DNA of 64,000 nucleotides from Phialophora verrucosa (GCA_002099365.1 MSED01000009.1:1426001-1490000), one strand, 5' to 3'; shown: positions 21,099 through 31,504, counted from the first letter of the stretch. Numbers and translations are program-made. The notes: generated from the sequence alone by a model not told the origin.

Positions 21099-23380
21099 TT
21101 AGAGGTGACCACCGATCCATGCCTCGCTCGGTATGCTCAGATCGGACATTCCATGTATGTTTGAAAAGTCCGTCATGTCAAACTCGAAGGTACTGTCGTC
21201 CCAAAGGGTCGTGTGAAAGGTCTCTTGGCCGTGACTTCGCAGCTGTTCTGACGCGAGTGGTGCTCGAGGTTCGTCCGGATTAACCGGTGAGAGGAACTGA
21301 GTATTCACGTTCAACTCTACATTGTCGGATAACTCGCCGCTGTCGACGCTGGGGGACGAGGATACGGCGTAGTCGAGCAGATCCCACAACAGCGCAATCT
21401 CGACCTTTGGAGGCTGATTGGAGCCCCGTTCGAAATGCGCCGTCGCGAATTGTCCCAGCCGGGCGAGCTTCAGAGACTACGGACGGAATGGTCATGTTAG
21501 ATAAGGCCTGCTACTGCTACTGCGAGAGCGGACGTGAACTTACAATATGCTGGAGATGAGGATGGTTCGCGGCCATTCTCTCCACAAAGTTTCGGAGCAA
21601 GCTGAAATTGCTCGCCGATTTGGCTGCCAGTGCCTCGTCCTTGGAGAACTGGAGCAAGAACTCGGCGGTCGCTATCATCGAAGCTAAATGGGCGATGAAA
21701 GGGTCGTAGATTCGGAAGTCTCTCTCTTCGCACGTGTTCAGGATCAAAACGACCCAAGCGGAGTGCAGGGCCGCTTGGTCGCTGGCGTGTTGGAGGAATG
21801 AAGGGGAGCGAAGTCTCCTCTGGCCCCGGATCCTGGCAATGTGGAGGAAAGGATGATTGAGAGTGCAGTGCGTGGCGTGGTAGATGCATTGCGTGAACAC
21901 CCATGACGCCCAGTAATGCCGGTCTCTTTCCAGCTCAGAGATGTTCCTCTCACGAAACCTCGTGTTTTTGAACCGATGGACTTCGGGCAGGACCGTTTCG
22001 AAGCGGGACATTTCGGCCTTGATCTGCTGATACATCGAGTTCGCTGTCCACGCATCCTCGAGGACGCCCTGCCTGATTGTCTTGAGGTACGACATGAGGC
22101 GACCCCAGATCGACAATAGTCGAAGGGCATACGAGTTGATGCCGGCGTCCTTTTCCTCTGCGGCTTGAGGCTCTTCAAGATCATTCGGCGAGGTCAGTCC
22201 CAGACCTTCGGGTCTCCTTGCGGAAGGCGGCATTTCGGGAAAAGCATCGTCGGTCAATATGGCGGGTACGCTGCGGAAACTGCTGCCATGTATTCGATCG
22301 AGAATGAAGAGGCTCCAATAACACCTGGAATGCTCAGAGCTCACGACCACCCCCTTGACTGCCGAGCTCATCAGGCCAGAACAAATGGCGAGCCGAGTGG
22401 CAACGCCGACAGCCATCCAGGCTCTTTTCATGTTTCCATCTATTGGCAGATTTCTCGTTAGCTCGGACGGACATGCCATGCTAACAACTGTCAGACTTAC
22501 CCGCAATCTCGCTGAGGCAGAGCAGACAGAAAGCCTGAAGGACGTCCACGTCACTCGTTGCTTCTGCAGCCTGGACATACAATGCCTTGGTGGCAGCGGC
22601 CTTGTAAAATTCCACAGCATTCGACCGACCACTTCCAAAGAAATCGTCGTCAGAATATCTGACGGTCAATGCAAGAAAGCTTCTGAGCAGGTGTTTCGAG
22701 AACCTCTGCACGCTGTCTGATAATGTCTGGATATCGAACAGGGGTAGGGGCTGGTCCGCTATCTGATTAACGTAGAGCTTGACCAGCGACTGGAGCACCT
22801 CTCGCGGCGGGTCTGGGCTACAAGCGGTCAGCTCGGGCATTCCAGGGTCACAAGAGAGTGCAACCTTAGCAGAGGATCGAAGGCACCGACGCTCCTCCGT
22901 ACACTACGGTCCTCATCGAGCTGATTTGCGCTGCTGCTCGGGGTCGGAGAGGACGGCGCTGGAAGCCTCGTCGAGGACTCCCCCGATTGTAGCTGGACCA
23001 GCGTGCTATTCTGTCAGCGCCCTTGGACAGCCACGAACGGGTTGTGCGCACATACTTCACGGCCTCCATGATCTGATCCACCCGTGCCTCCAACCGTTGA
23101 ACCCGATGCCCAGCCGCAAAACGGCCTTCACCCTGCTCGAGTCATGAGTCTAACAGCCTCCGAGACGTTTCAGGAGAGGCTGTACAGGAGAGAGTCCATC
23201 TTGCCTATCCTTCTCTACACGATACCCAGGAACGAGGCTCGGCCGCGTATAGCTGCATTGTTGATTGAGCCGGGTGCAGAAACCACAGCTCGGTCGCTCT
23301 CCAGGGCACCTCACCTTTTTCCTTCTGCACGGGTCGCAGGCTTGTCTGACACGAGTCTGCAACGGACTGGTGTCAGTCAT
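21099..23380 (-). CDS. Zn(II)2Cys6 transcription factor with fungal-specific regulatory domain
   Basis: DNA-binding regulator, presumably nuclear. I model six exons on the minus strand: 23380-23219, 23132-23061, 23010-22865, 22817-22501, 22439-21544 and 21476-21099, giving 656 residues. The zinc cluster is ACDPCRRKKVRCPGERPSC followed by GFCTRLNQQC (residues about 14-43), with the classic six cysteines. A short coiled-coil linker HRVQRLEARVDQIME follows. The middle-homology (Fungal_trans) region spans about residues 160-480, including CYWSLFILDRIHGSSFR. The C-terminus is acidic with Ser/Thr/Phe, like an activation domain. Three donors are non-consensus (GTAGAG, GTGAAG, GTTGCA), so the first half of the model needs transcript support. 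It lies directly downstream of, and on the same strand as, HPPD. A role in tyrosine catabolism like that of Aspergillus HmgR is inference from position only. Confidence 0.82.
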
Positions 23381-23868
23381 GCCATTGGCTTCCTAGTCCC
23401 AACACAAGCAAGTAACGGTGCCTGAGGGCATGGTCTGGGGGGAGGGCGGGTTGTGTAAAGATGGCGGACATGGAGAAAACAAGGACCCTCAGCCCCAGTC
23501 AGCCAAGTTACCGAGGCAGCCCAGGAAGTATTTCGAAGACGCCCGGAAAGGGGGGCTGATAATAGTACATAGCCGCGGAAAATGATTTTCCCTTCCGGGC
23601 CGGACAGGGTCTTGGACTTTTCGGTTCAATGGCTTTTTAACTCTTCGTTCTGTTCGTTTATTGTCGCAGTGCCAGCTACCATCCTAGAGAAGCGACAGCA
23701 TTTCTAGGGCTGGAAATGTTCGGCACCCCCAAAGGGCAGCATCTGCGCACGGTATGCCGGCCCTACGTGATGCTACACATTGCGTGCAAGAGCACAGAGA
23801 CGAATCATTCGAACACGCGCAATTGATTTCACCCTCATTGCGTGTTTAATGTACAGTTTCACTCGTTA
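23381..23868. promoter_or_regulatory. Upstream region of the Zn2Cys6 regulator
   Basis: 490 bp between the HPPD 3' end and the regulator's ATG. It is the regulator's probable promoter. No specific element is called. Confidence 0.4.
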
Positions 23869-25198
23869 TCACAGAGTCCCTCGCAGCATCTGCTCCCTTT
23901 CAATCGCTTCGAATAGCGCCTTGAAGTTACCGGCGCCGAACCCAGAGAAGTTGTTCCGTTGAATGATCTCGATGAACACAGTCGGTCGATCCATGAGATG
24001 TTTGGTGAAGAGCTGCAACAAGTAGCCGCCCTCGTCGAAATCAATCAAGATTCCAAGCTCTTTCAACGCGGCAAAGTCCTCGTTCAGCTTCATGCCAGCT
24101 TGTGCAAGCCGCTTTGACATGGACTCATAGTAAGTGTCTGGTACGCTGATGAATTCGACCCCCCTCTCTTTTAGGTTCGTTACCGTCGCGATGATGTCGT
24201 CTGTCCTCAAAGCAATGTGCTGAACACCGGCGCCGTTATAGAAATCGACATACTCTTCAATTTGCGACTTGCGAATACCCTTGGCCGGCTCATTGATGGG
24301 CATCTTGATCTTCTCATCGGGGCTCGCCATCACTACCGACTTGAGCGCGGAATAGTCGGTACAGATATCCTTGTCGTCGACTGACCAGAACCTGTGGAAG
24401 CCCAGTGTTCTTTCATAGTACTCGCAGGCCGCTTCCATCTCGTCCCAATCCTGGTTGCCTGCCAACTGTCAGTCCAATACTTCGAACAGCTGCGAGAAGC
24501 TCGACTTTTCGGTTTCTGCACTCACCCACGCAATGATCGATAGCGAGTAAATCCACCGATGGGAGGTATTTGGCGGTCTTTTCAATCTCTGTCACGGCTC
24601 GATAACCAGGCAGAAATGCTCCCGAATACCCGCGTCGGTCAACCAGAGTATGGATCGTATCGCCATATGTCTTGATGGAACCGAGCTTGGCCGTTCCGCA
24701 ATTGTCGTGGATCGTCTTGGGGGCTTCGACTGGGTCAGCACCCTTTTCGACCGCAGCATCGTATACTGCGGCAACATCGTCCACTTCGAATGCGACATCG
24801 CGGACAGCGTCCCCGTGGGCCTTCAAGTGGTCGTGGATCCGTCTCAGCAGGGCCCTATCATCATCGCTGAGCCAGGTGGCTTTCGCGTCGGGCGCATGCA
24901 GTGGTGAGATAAGCACGAAGGTAACATTCCCATTGCGGACAACATGAGAGGCAGTCACCCTGGAACCGGTCTCTAGTCCACGATACGCTATCCTCTCGAA
25001 GCCCATACGAGAGACATAAAATGCAGCCGCCTGTTTGGCGTTTCCAACCCACCATCCAACGTGGTCATATCCTCGATAACTTGCAACCGTCTTGGGTTCC
25101 TTTGGCAACCTGTCTATTCTGGGTGTAGTTCCGTATGATGTCTTTTTCGTCAGTCCGTGGACTGGAACAGGAGTCGGCTCCAGAGCAATGGGAGCCAT
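23869..25198 (-). CDS. hppD: 4-hydroxyphenylpyruvate dioxygenase (HPPD)
   Basis: Fe(II) enzyme that converts 4-hydroxyphenylpyruvate and O2 to homogentisate and CO2, the second step of tyrosine breakdown and the source of pyomelanin precursors in fungi. Two exons, 25198-24526 and 24458-23869, give 420 residues. The 67-nt intron (GTGAGT..GGCAG) falls in the first iron-ligand strand. Two vicinal-oxygen-chelate domains are visible. The predicted ligands are His222 (IDHCVGN), His305 (VQHIALR) and Glu388 (FIEIIQR). Their 83/83-residue spacing equals that of human HPD (183/266/349). The C-terminal FSGFGAGNFKALFEAIE helix that gates the active site is intact. The start at 25198 gives a normal fungal N-terminus; an in-frame ATG at 25390 would add 64 residues. 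The gene is divergent from a TTC36-type gene and upstream of a Zn2Cys6 regulator. Confidence 0.96.
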
Positions 25199-25626
25199 CT
25201 TAGGTCGATTTGGTGGTGGAGTTATACCCGGGAGAGACTGATGTCGACACAATCGTGGTTTACGGAGGAAAGTGAAGAATGGTGAACATGAGCCGATTAC
25301 ACTTCTTATGACTACTGATTGAACGACGGATGTCCTGTCCACGGCATCGTATTGAGCTCTTGTTACCATTTTGTGGGTACGGAATGGCATCCGGGTCCGG
25401 CCACGGACACACTTCCGCGAGTAAGCGCTGCACAGTGGACGAAGAATTCGGCTTCAAAACTTGGGCACGGGACCCGGGAGAGGTTCAGTCCCGACCACTT
25501 TGTGATTCAGTCTGTGAATATCTCGCGCAGATTCCATGATTGACGAAGTCTTCACGATCAGTCATCTGGCAGCGAGTCCCTAGACACTCGACTTACTCGT
25601 ACGGAGTCCGAGCCCGAGGAACAACA
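25199..25626. promoter_or_regulatory. Shared divergent promoter of HPPD and the TTC36-type gene
   Basis: A 428-bp intergenic region that must drive both genes, which suggests co-regulation. A CGG-AGT-CCG inverted triplet (25602-25610), the kind of site Zn2Cys6 dimers bind, lies 17 bp before the TTC36-type ATG. A second CGG-rich cluster, ccgggtccgg, is at 25391-25400. Both are suggestive only. The HPPD-side frame stays open to 25390. Confidence 0.5.
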
Positions 25627-26337
25627 ATGGCATTTAGATTAAGCAAGAATGACTCCAGTGTGTTGGCGGCATTGTTCGACCCGGAGTCGTCGTTGGCTAG
25701 CACTGTCCAACTGGACGACATGATATCGACCTCTTCAATGCCGAGCAGAGTGAAGCAGCTTCAGGAACAAGAAGTGTCGGCCCTGAAATCAATCAACCAC
25801 GACCAACCTCAACCAGAGGAGATTGAGCTTGCAATCTCCCGGTTAACGGCCATCATCGAAAGCGATCCCTCCTACGCATCGGCATGGAACAACCGAGCAC
25901 AAGCGCGCCGGATGCTCATCGCCGATGAAAAGCTGCCTCAACACCCATCGACCGCAGCCGAGATCTTTGCAGACCTTGCGCATGCCATCTCGCTGACGAC
26001 CCCGAGCAAAGCGAATATGACGCTCTCAATCACGGATGCGAGAATCCTCGCATCAGCACATACGCACAGAGGATATCTGCTGCTGCTGGCAAGCAAGTCT
26101 GAGGAGAATCGGAAGATGCTAGCGAACGTGCCAGGCCTAAGGGACCTGTCCGTACATGACCTCGAAGAAGCCGCGAGTCGTGAACTTGCAAAGGGCGGTC
26201 GATATGGCAACGAGACGGCTCGTCAGCTGGCCGTCAAGACGAATCCATACGCCAAGCTGTGCGGATCCATCGTCAGGGAGGCCCTAACGAAGGAGATTTC
26301 GGACTTTTACCACCCACAGCTCCATTCAGCTGGGTAG
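25627..26337 (+). CDS. TTC36-type tetratricopeptide protein, probable HPPD partner
   Basis: Single exon, 236 residues. Homology to animal TTC36 is clear from three features. A short N-terminal SVLAALFDPESS segment matches the family's V-L-x-A-I/L-F-x-P. The TPR hairpin WNNRAQARRM lies at about residues 85-96. The C-terminal signature NPYAKLCGSIV is at about residues 206-216. Between them are helical TPR repeats (ALKSINHDQ..., SAHTHRGYLLLLAS...). In mouse, TTC36 binds HPD and protects it from ubiquitin-dependent loss, and its absence causes tyrosinaemia. That this gene sits head-to-head with HPPD strongly suggests the same partnership in this fungus. The Aspergillus hmgX accessory gene may be the same protein; this needs an alignment. 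The ATG at 25627 was chosen because the open frame upstream has no earlier ATG. Likely cytosolic, with no signal peptide. Confidence 0.88.
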   Translation: MAFRLSKNDSSVLAALFDPESSLASTVQLDDMISTSSMPSRVKQLQEQEVSALKSINHDQPQPEEIELAISRLTAIIESDPSYASAWNNRAQARRMLIADEKLPQHPSTAAEIFADLAHAISLTTPSKANMTLSITDARILASAHTHRGYLLLLASKSEENRKMLANVPGLRDLSVHDLEEAASRELAKGGRYGNETARQLAVKTNPYAKLCGSIVREALTKEISDFYHPQLHSAG

Positions 26338-27427
26338 ATAGCATACAAGGACGCAGCTGTGTAGTTCCAAGTTCTCTTCGTTTTTGTCGCACTCCGGGAA
26401 TGTCACCGTACGAGCGAAAGAGTGGGTAGAAGAACCCAATCACAGTCTCTTGTCGGCGTAGCGCGATAGGCCTCGCTTTCCACGGCGTCAGCACTGCAAT
26501 AACTACTCCTATGTTCCAGTCTTATGCAAGAATAAAACGGTGCGATGCTCTGTGATCAGACATCCGTCCCATGAGGCCCACCCGGAGGTGAGAGCCTAAA
26601 CGAGCGTCATTTGAGCAGGCTTTGAACACGGAGCGCGGAGGGCGGACCGTGTTCTCACCGTCCAAGATGGGTGGCAGGCCACACCGCCCGTGCGCTTATT
26701 TCGGCCTTCACAACGAGAGAAACGGTCATGAGACGTCACCAAGCATGACAGAGGCAGTTCGATCCCAATTGCGATAAACGATGTAGCGGAACCAGGCCGA
26801 CGCGTGGAATGCAGGAAACGAGTGCTGGCGAGGCTGCCACGGCGTCTCCACTTTCCTCGACCCTTGATCAGTGTACATATCAGGCTTACATACAGCCTAC
26901 CGAGTCCTTTCAGATGACTTGTTCCTGATTTGTCGCTCACGCGAGGACATCGAGGCTGAACTGCCATGAGCCGTTACATGGGGAACCCCGCGCATAAGGC
27001 GTCCACGAAATGGAATGGCGACCTTGGCCTAGCTACAGGACGAGCGACACAAGCTTGATTCCACGCAAGTTCGCGGTCCTCATGGTTGAGGCAACCCGCT
27101 GATTGGAGGTAATTAGACCACACTTCATACATCTCACGCTTAGGCCCCCTACTTCGCATCCCACTGCTTTAGCAGCTTGATCTGTCTGTCTGTCTGTCTG
27201 CTGCAAGGACGATAGGAATCGGGAAAGTCTTTCGAAGTGAGGATTCTGCCCAGGTTGACCGATAAGCAAGTCATCTAAAAGGGCACGAAGGGTCACGAAG
27301 GGGTAGTTAAAGAAGCCCAGGTACCTACCACCATATGAGCAGCAAATCCTAGCCCACGTCCGCGTTCAATTCACCACGATTAATTATAACTGCTACGCTA
27401 CGCTTAATCACCCTGCACCCACAGACC
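26338..27427. other. Intergenic, no gene seen
   Basis: 1.09 kb between the TTC36-type gene and the flavin monooxygenase. It includes a (TCTG)4 tract at 27181-27196. Short minus-strand frames show no family features. Confidence 0.5.
27181..27196. repeat. (TCTG)4 microsatellite
   Basis: Four perfect TCTG units in intergenic DNA, about 230 bp before the monooxygenase start. Confidence 0.8.
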
Positions 27428-29175
27428 ATGCCCGTGACAGTTGCGGTGGTGGGCATGGGGCCTCTCGGCCTGATGGCGCTGAAGAATTTCCGGGAGGACG
27501 GATTCGAAGTGCACGGCTTCGAGAGGCGCGCATGGGTGGGAGGCCTGTGGAAGCAGTCGGACGACGCCAGCCTGTCCACGACGGCCAACACCGTCTTCAA
27601 CAGCAGCCGGTTCCGCAGCGCCATCTCGGACTTCCCGTTCCCGGACGAGGTCGACGACTTCCCCACGGCGAGGCAGATGTGGAAGTATTTCGAGGACTAC
27701 TGCGACGCGTTCGAGCTGCGGCCCCGGATCCGCTTCGGCGCGGACGTGCAGACGTTTTCGAGGACGCAGGGCGGCAAATGGGCTGTCGAGTATGTTCGGA
27801 ACGGCTCCTCGTACACCGAACACTTTGACAAACTCGCCGTGTCGCCTGGCTCGTTCGTCATCCCGCGTTCGCCTAGGTTGGAAAACATCGAGACGTTCCG
27901 CGGCACGGTCCTGCACTCGATTGATTTCCCGGACCCGGCGACCTTCCGGGGTCAGAATGTCCTGCTGGTAGGATTCCACGCGACGGCCCAAGATCTGGTG
28001 GTGGAACTGTCGCAGCACGCTAAGAAGGTGTACATCGCGCACAAGAACGGGCTGGTCCTGGTGAGTAACTACTTCGTATTCCCCGCGAGTTTGATTCCAC
28101 CTATCGCCTACTGTAGTAATCCTATACTTCACGGTGTCGTTTTTTTACCGCTGCGCGGACGCTAAAGATCTACATGCTGTACCTGTGTCGACAGCTCGCG
28201 CGGTACAGTCCGGACGGCAAGACGTACGACCAGGGGCAGACCCTGTCCGTGCTGTTCCTCCAGGTCTTCCTGGCGAAGTGCTTCCCGCGCCTGTGGGACT
28301 GGCTCTTCGACAAAGTCATCCGGGACATGTCCCAGAAAGCATTCCCTCACCAGCGGAAGGAGTGGAATCTATCCCCCGCGCCCTCGGCGGCCACCACGCC
28401 GCCCCTGATCGCCGACGCCGTCTACCCGTTCCTGGAAAGCGGGTTTGCCGAACCAGTCGCGGCGATCCAGCGCATCGCGGGCCCCAACGCCGTGCAATTG
28501 ACGGACGGCCACCTCCTCCACGGCATCGACGCGATCATCTACACGACGGGCTACGAGTCGGCCGTCCCCTGCGCGCCGGCGGAATATAACCCTTACCCCG
28601 TCCCCGACGAGGCTCCCGTGCTGTACCGCAACATTTTCCCGCTGCACCGCGACGCGGACGTGCGCAACTCGCTCGCCTTCCTCGGCCAAGGGGGCATCCC
28701 GCTCCCGGGCTTCGTGCAGTTCGAGCTCGTCGTCTGCGCCGTCTCCCAAATATGGCGGGGGAGATCCCGTCTGCCGCCTCTCCAGGAGATGCAAGCCTGG
28801 CATGAGGAGCATATGGCGTGGAGGCGAGACGTGGTCCGACGGTCGAAATTCAACACAAAGTTCATGCCTGTCCTGATGCGTCTGCCGGATCAGATTGCCT
28901 GGTTGGACGACACGGCCGGGACAGGCGTGTTCACCCACTTTGCCCCGTTCAGCTGGAGGGCCTGGCGCTTCTGGTGGCACGATCGGGCGTTCTACAGCCT
29001 GTGCAAGACCGGCTTGTTCTCGCCGGCTGTGTGGCGCTTGTTCGACATGGCGGGGCGCAAACCGTGGGCGGGGGCCAAAGAGCAGATCGTCAGGGATAAT
29101 CACACTGCAAAGAAGAGGCAGGAGGAGAGACAGAGGGCCGTGGAGAAGATCCACCAGAGTCAGAAGGATAGATAG
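27428..29175 (+). CDS. Flavin-containing monooxygenase-like protein
   Basis: FAD-dependent oxidoreductase of the FMO/Baeyer-Villiger superfamily; substrate unknown. Two exons, 27428-28060 and 28195-29175, give 537 residues. The 134-nt intron (GTGAGT..CGACAG) joins GLVL to LARYSPDGKTYDQG in phase. The FAD-binding GMGPLG opens the protein at residues 9-14. The FMO identifying sequence FxGxxxHxxx(Y/F) is present as FRGTVLHSIDF. The NADPH-binding Rossmann loop is unusual: after VLLV it reads GFHATA instead of GxGxSG/A, losing the middle glycine. IYTTGYESAVP is the conserved Y-x-T-G-Y segment. The C-terminal third contains tryptophan-rich helices (WRAWRFWWHDR). Third codon positions look strongly G/C-biased compared with the upstream pair. 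Convergent with Did2. The family is clear; activity with NADPH is doubtful. Confidence 0.85.
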
Positions 29176-29599
29176 ATAGAATGTGAGGGGAGGGGATGGT
29201 TACGAAAGGACACCCCTGAAAGGGATACGGTTGTAGTTCTTACCACATTGCACGGAGAGCGGGGGTCCTAAGACGTTCTCATCCAAACTTAGGGTATTAG
29301 GATGATCTTGACTCTATTGTGCGAGGCCGAAAGGATCCAGGGAACACCCTAGCGACAGTAATCATCACTCATTGACGCCTGTACCCTTGCAGGCTCAGCA
29401 TACTCCTTTCAAAGAGGTATATTCCCCCAGCTGCACAGAATATTTATATCGACTTAAGTGAGAGAAAATCATGTACCCCAACGCCGCATCCACTCTCTGA
29501 CCTTCGTAACACGTTAAGCACTATACCTTGGCACGGTGTGAAAATCAACGTTTCATCGAGTTCGTTGCGTTCATTCTGCACTTGCTCGGGTCCCTTCGC
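29176..29599. other. Convergent intergenic region
   Basis: 424 bp between the 3' ends of the monooxygenase and Did2 genes. It begins with a short GATA-like run right after the monooxygenase stop. No gene is seen. Confidence 0.5.
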
Positions 29600-30348
29600 T
29601 CAATTTCTCAAAGCCCTCAACCTGTCACCCAGTCCTTCCTCCAACTTGGCGGTGTCGGCGACCGGTAATTCATGCTCAGGCACTTGCTGCTGCATTTCCT
29701 GCGACAGCTCCACGCCCGCTTCATCCGCCACACGGTTCATGAGGGCGTCCACCTCGCCCTGGCCCTGTACACCGACCTGCTGACTTTCCACACCGCCAGC
29801 CACGCCCTCGTAGTAACCCGACACGACATCGAGATCTTCGAATTGCGACTCGAACTTCTCCATCACCGCCCCGATCTTGTCTAGATCCATATTCTTCAAC
29901 GCCGCATCCATGCCCTTCACGGTTTGAGCCATCGAAGCGGTCACAGTTCGCATGGTTATGGCGGTTTGCACGCGGGCGGCGACGGCATCGATCCGCGCCG
30001 CGAGGGTCAGCAGCTGGATTCTCTGCTGCGAATTACGGATCGAGTTCGTGGCGTAGAGGCGAGCGATTTGAGGTTGCGGAGGCGTCTGTGTGAGGGCTTT
30101 CTTGATTTTCGCTTGTTCGGCGCGAGAGTCGCGGTCCGCTTTGGCGGCTTGTCGGTTGAGCTGTTTGGATGTGAACTGCGGGTGGTGGTGATCAGTACTG
30201 CAATGATCCTGGGCTCTTGATAAAGGTTGCTTGAGGACATGAACTGGGGGAGCAACGACCGGCAAGGAGTTGAGGGAGATTGCAAGCACACAATCAAGCG
30301 AACAGAGCGTACCTTGAGGTTAAAGAGAGCCTTCTCGAGCCCTGACAT
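29600..30348 (-). CDS. DID2: ESCRT-III-associated protein Did2/Vps46 (CHMP1)
   Basis: Late ESCRT-III subunit that recruits the Vps4 ATPase for membrane scission on multivesicular endosomes; cytosolic and endosomal. Two exons, 30348-30313 and 30175-29600, give 203 residues, the normal CHMP1 length. The 12-codon first exon MSGLEKALFNLK joins in phase to FTSKQLNRQAAKADRDS, the basic alpha-1 helix. The Snf7 core follows with ARLYATNSIRNSQQRIQLLTLAARIDAVAARVQTA. The acidic C-terminal half has LDVVSGYYEGVAG. The C-terminal MIM1 helix is GLGDRLRALRN, with the L-x-x-R-L-x-x-L pattern that binds the Vps4 MIT domain. The 137-nt intron has GTACGC..CGCAG. No anomalies. Very secure. Confidence 0.95.
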
Positions 30349-31504
30349 CTTGGTGCAGAGAGGCAGAAATCCCGATGGAGGTACAGGTGTGAGACAAGTA
30401 GAGCCACTAATCGGAAGCTGAGGAAGTCTGGTCGAAGTGGTGATATAGTGATAGATCAAGCTTGGGTTGTTCCACCTTGCGGGTTGAGGTCTCCGAGTCT
30501 GTTGCCGTCTTGGTCGCCTTTGATTCTGCTTTTGTGTCTGAATGTCTGAAGCCTGGAACGAGTTCGCGGTTGCTGTCGCAGCGACGAGATGACGATGGAG
30601 GGGCCTGCCGAGCCTCACCGGGCCGAAGTTTATCCGGACAGCATCTCGCGCACGCCGTGACTGCGTAGACAGTTACTTCTTCCGCTGCTGGTGGTTCCCT
30701 ATACACAGTACAATGAGGTCGAGAGGCAGTCCGTTCGTGACCGAGAGATATGTCTGCCGCCTTGCCTCAGACCGAGCAGCCCCTGCTTGGATGGCCAGTC
30801 CACCGGTTCGACCGCATCAAAGTCATCGTGTCCCATTTCCGGGTCACAAGAACGGCGTTTCTGGACTGGAGGTTCAGTTTGCTTCCTCGCCAGGACACAC
30901 CCCTGCTTCTCTGACAGATTCGTCTTCGATGTCGATGAGGCTGAGCCAGGCTCCAGAGACTCTCCAAAGACTCCACATTTGGTCGAACTTAAGACGCGGC
31001 ACGCCTGACCTGCTCGTATACACTAACCTATCTCGCATTCTCTGCTGGCGCACTCCGACCAACTAATTTGACCATTAATGAACAGGACTATCACACCCTG
31101 CGCAAAACGATCTAGATATGACCAACCTACGCTTCAGTGCAGCCCCCTTTCGTACGGGCCAACCTGTTCAAGATGCCATGTCGTCGCATCATGCTGGACG
31201 GAAGAGCCTTGCTCAGCCCTGCAAATCTCCCTACACCGTATACCCTGTGTTCAGCCCCTCGCGTCTGCGTTGCATCGACCACGACTGCGTTTCTATTCTC
31301 GAGATGACTGCGGAATATCTAGCTAACCAACCGACTAGTTGCCAGCTTGAGTCTATTGCAAGCACTACTTACAACTAGCCACGACGAGAAGGCCCGCTTC
31401 AGTACAAGGTATATAAGCAACTGATGAATTCCAGGACGTTTCTCAAGCATTCAGAAGCAGATCACTCTTAGGGACTGCTCGTACAAACCCCTTGTCCACT
31501 CATC
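30349..31504. other. Divergent intergenic region, TATA box near the right end
   Basis: 1.16 kb between the divergent Did2 and S10-peptidase genes. Short frames (for example 31118-31378) look like chance. The only element called is the TATA box at 31411. Confidence 0.45.
31411..31418 (+). promoter_or_regulatory. Probable TATA box of the S10 peptidase-like gene
   Basis: The sequence tatataag lies 94 bp upstream of the ATG at 31505, a suitable distance for a core promoter with a short leader. Inferred from sequence only. Confidence 0.5.

Noticed and set aside
27404..28132. 242-codon frame antisense to the flavin monooxygenase
   Set aside because: It mirrors a GC-rich coding sequence, where antisense frames open because stop codons are rare. 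The sense strand has clear family motifs.
10100..29175. Secondary-metabolite gene cluster (decarboxylase, P450, flavin monooxygenase, transcription factor)
   Set aside because: There is no polyketide synthase, peptide synthetase, terpene cyclase or prenyltransferase, and housekeeping genes interrupt the series.
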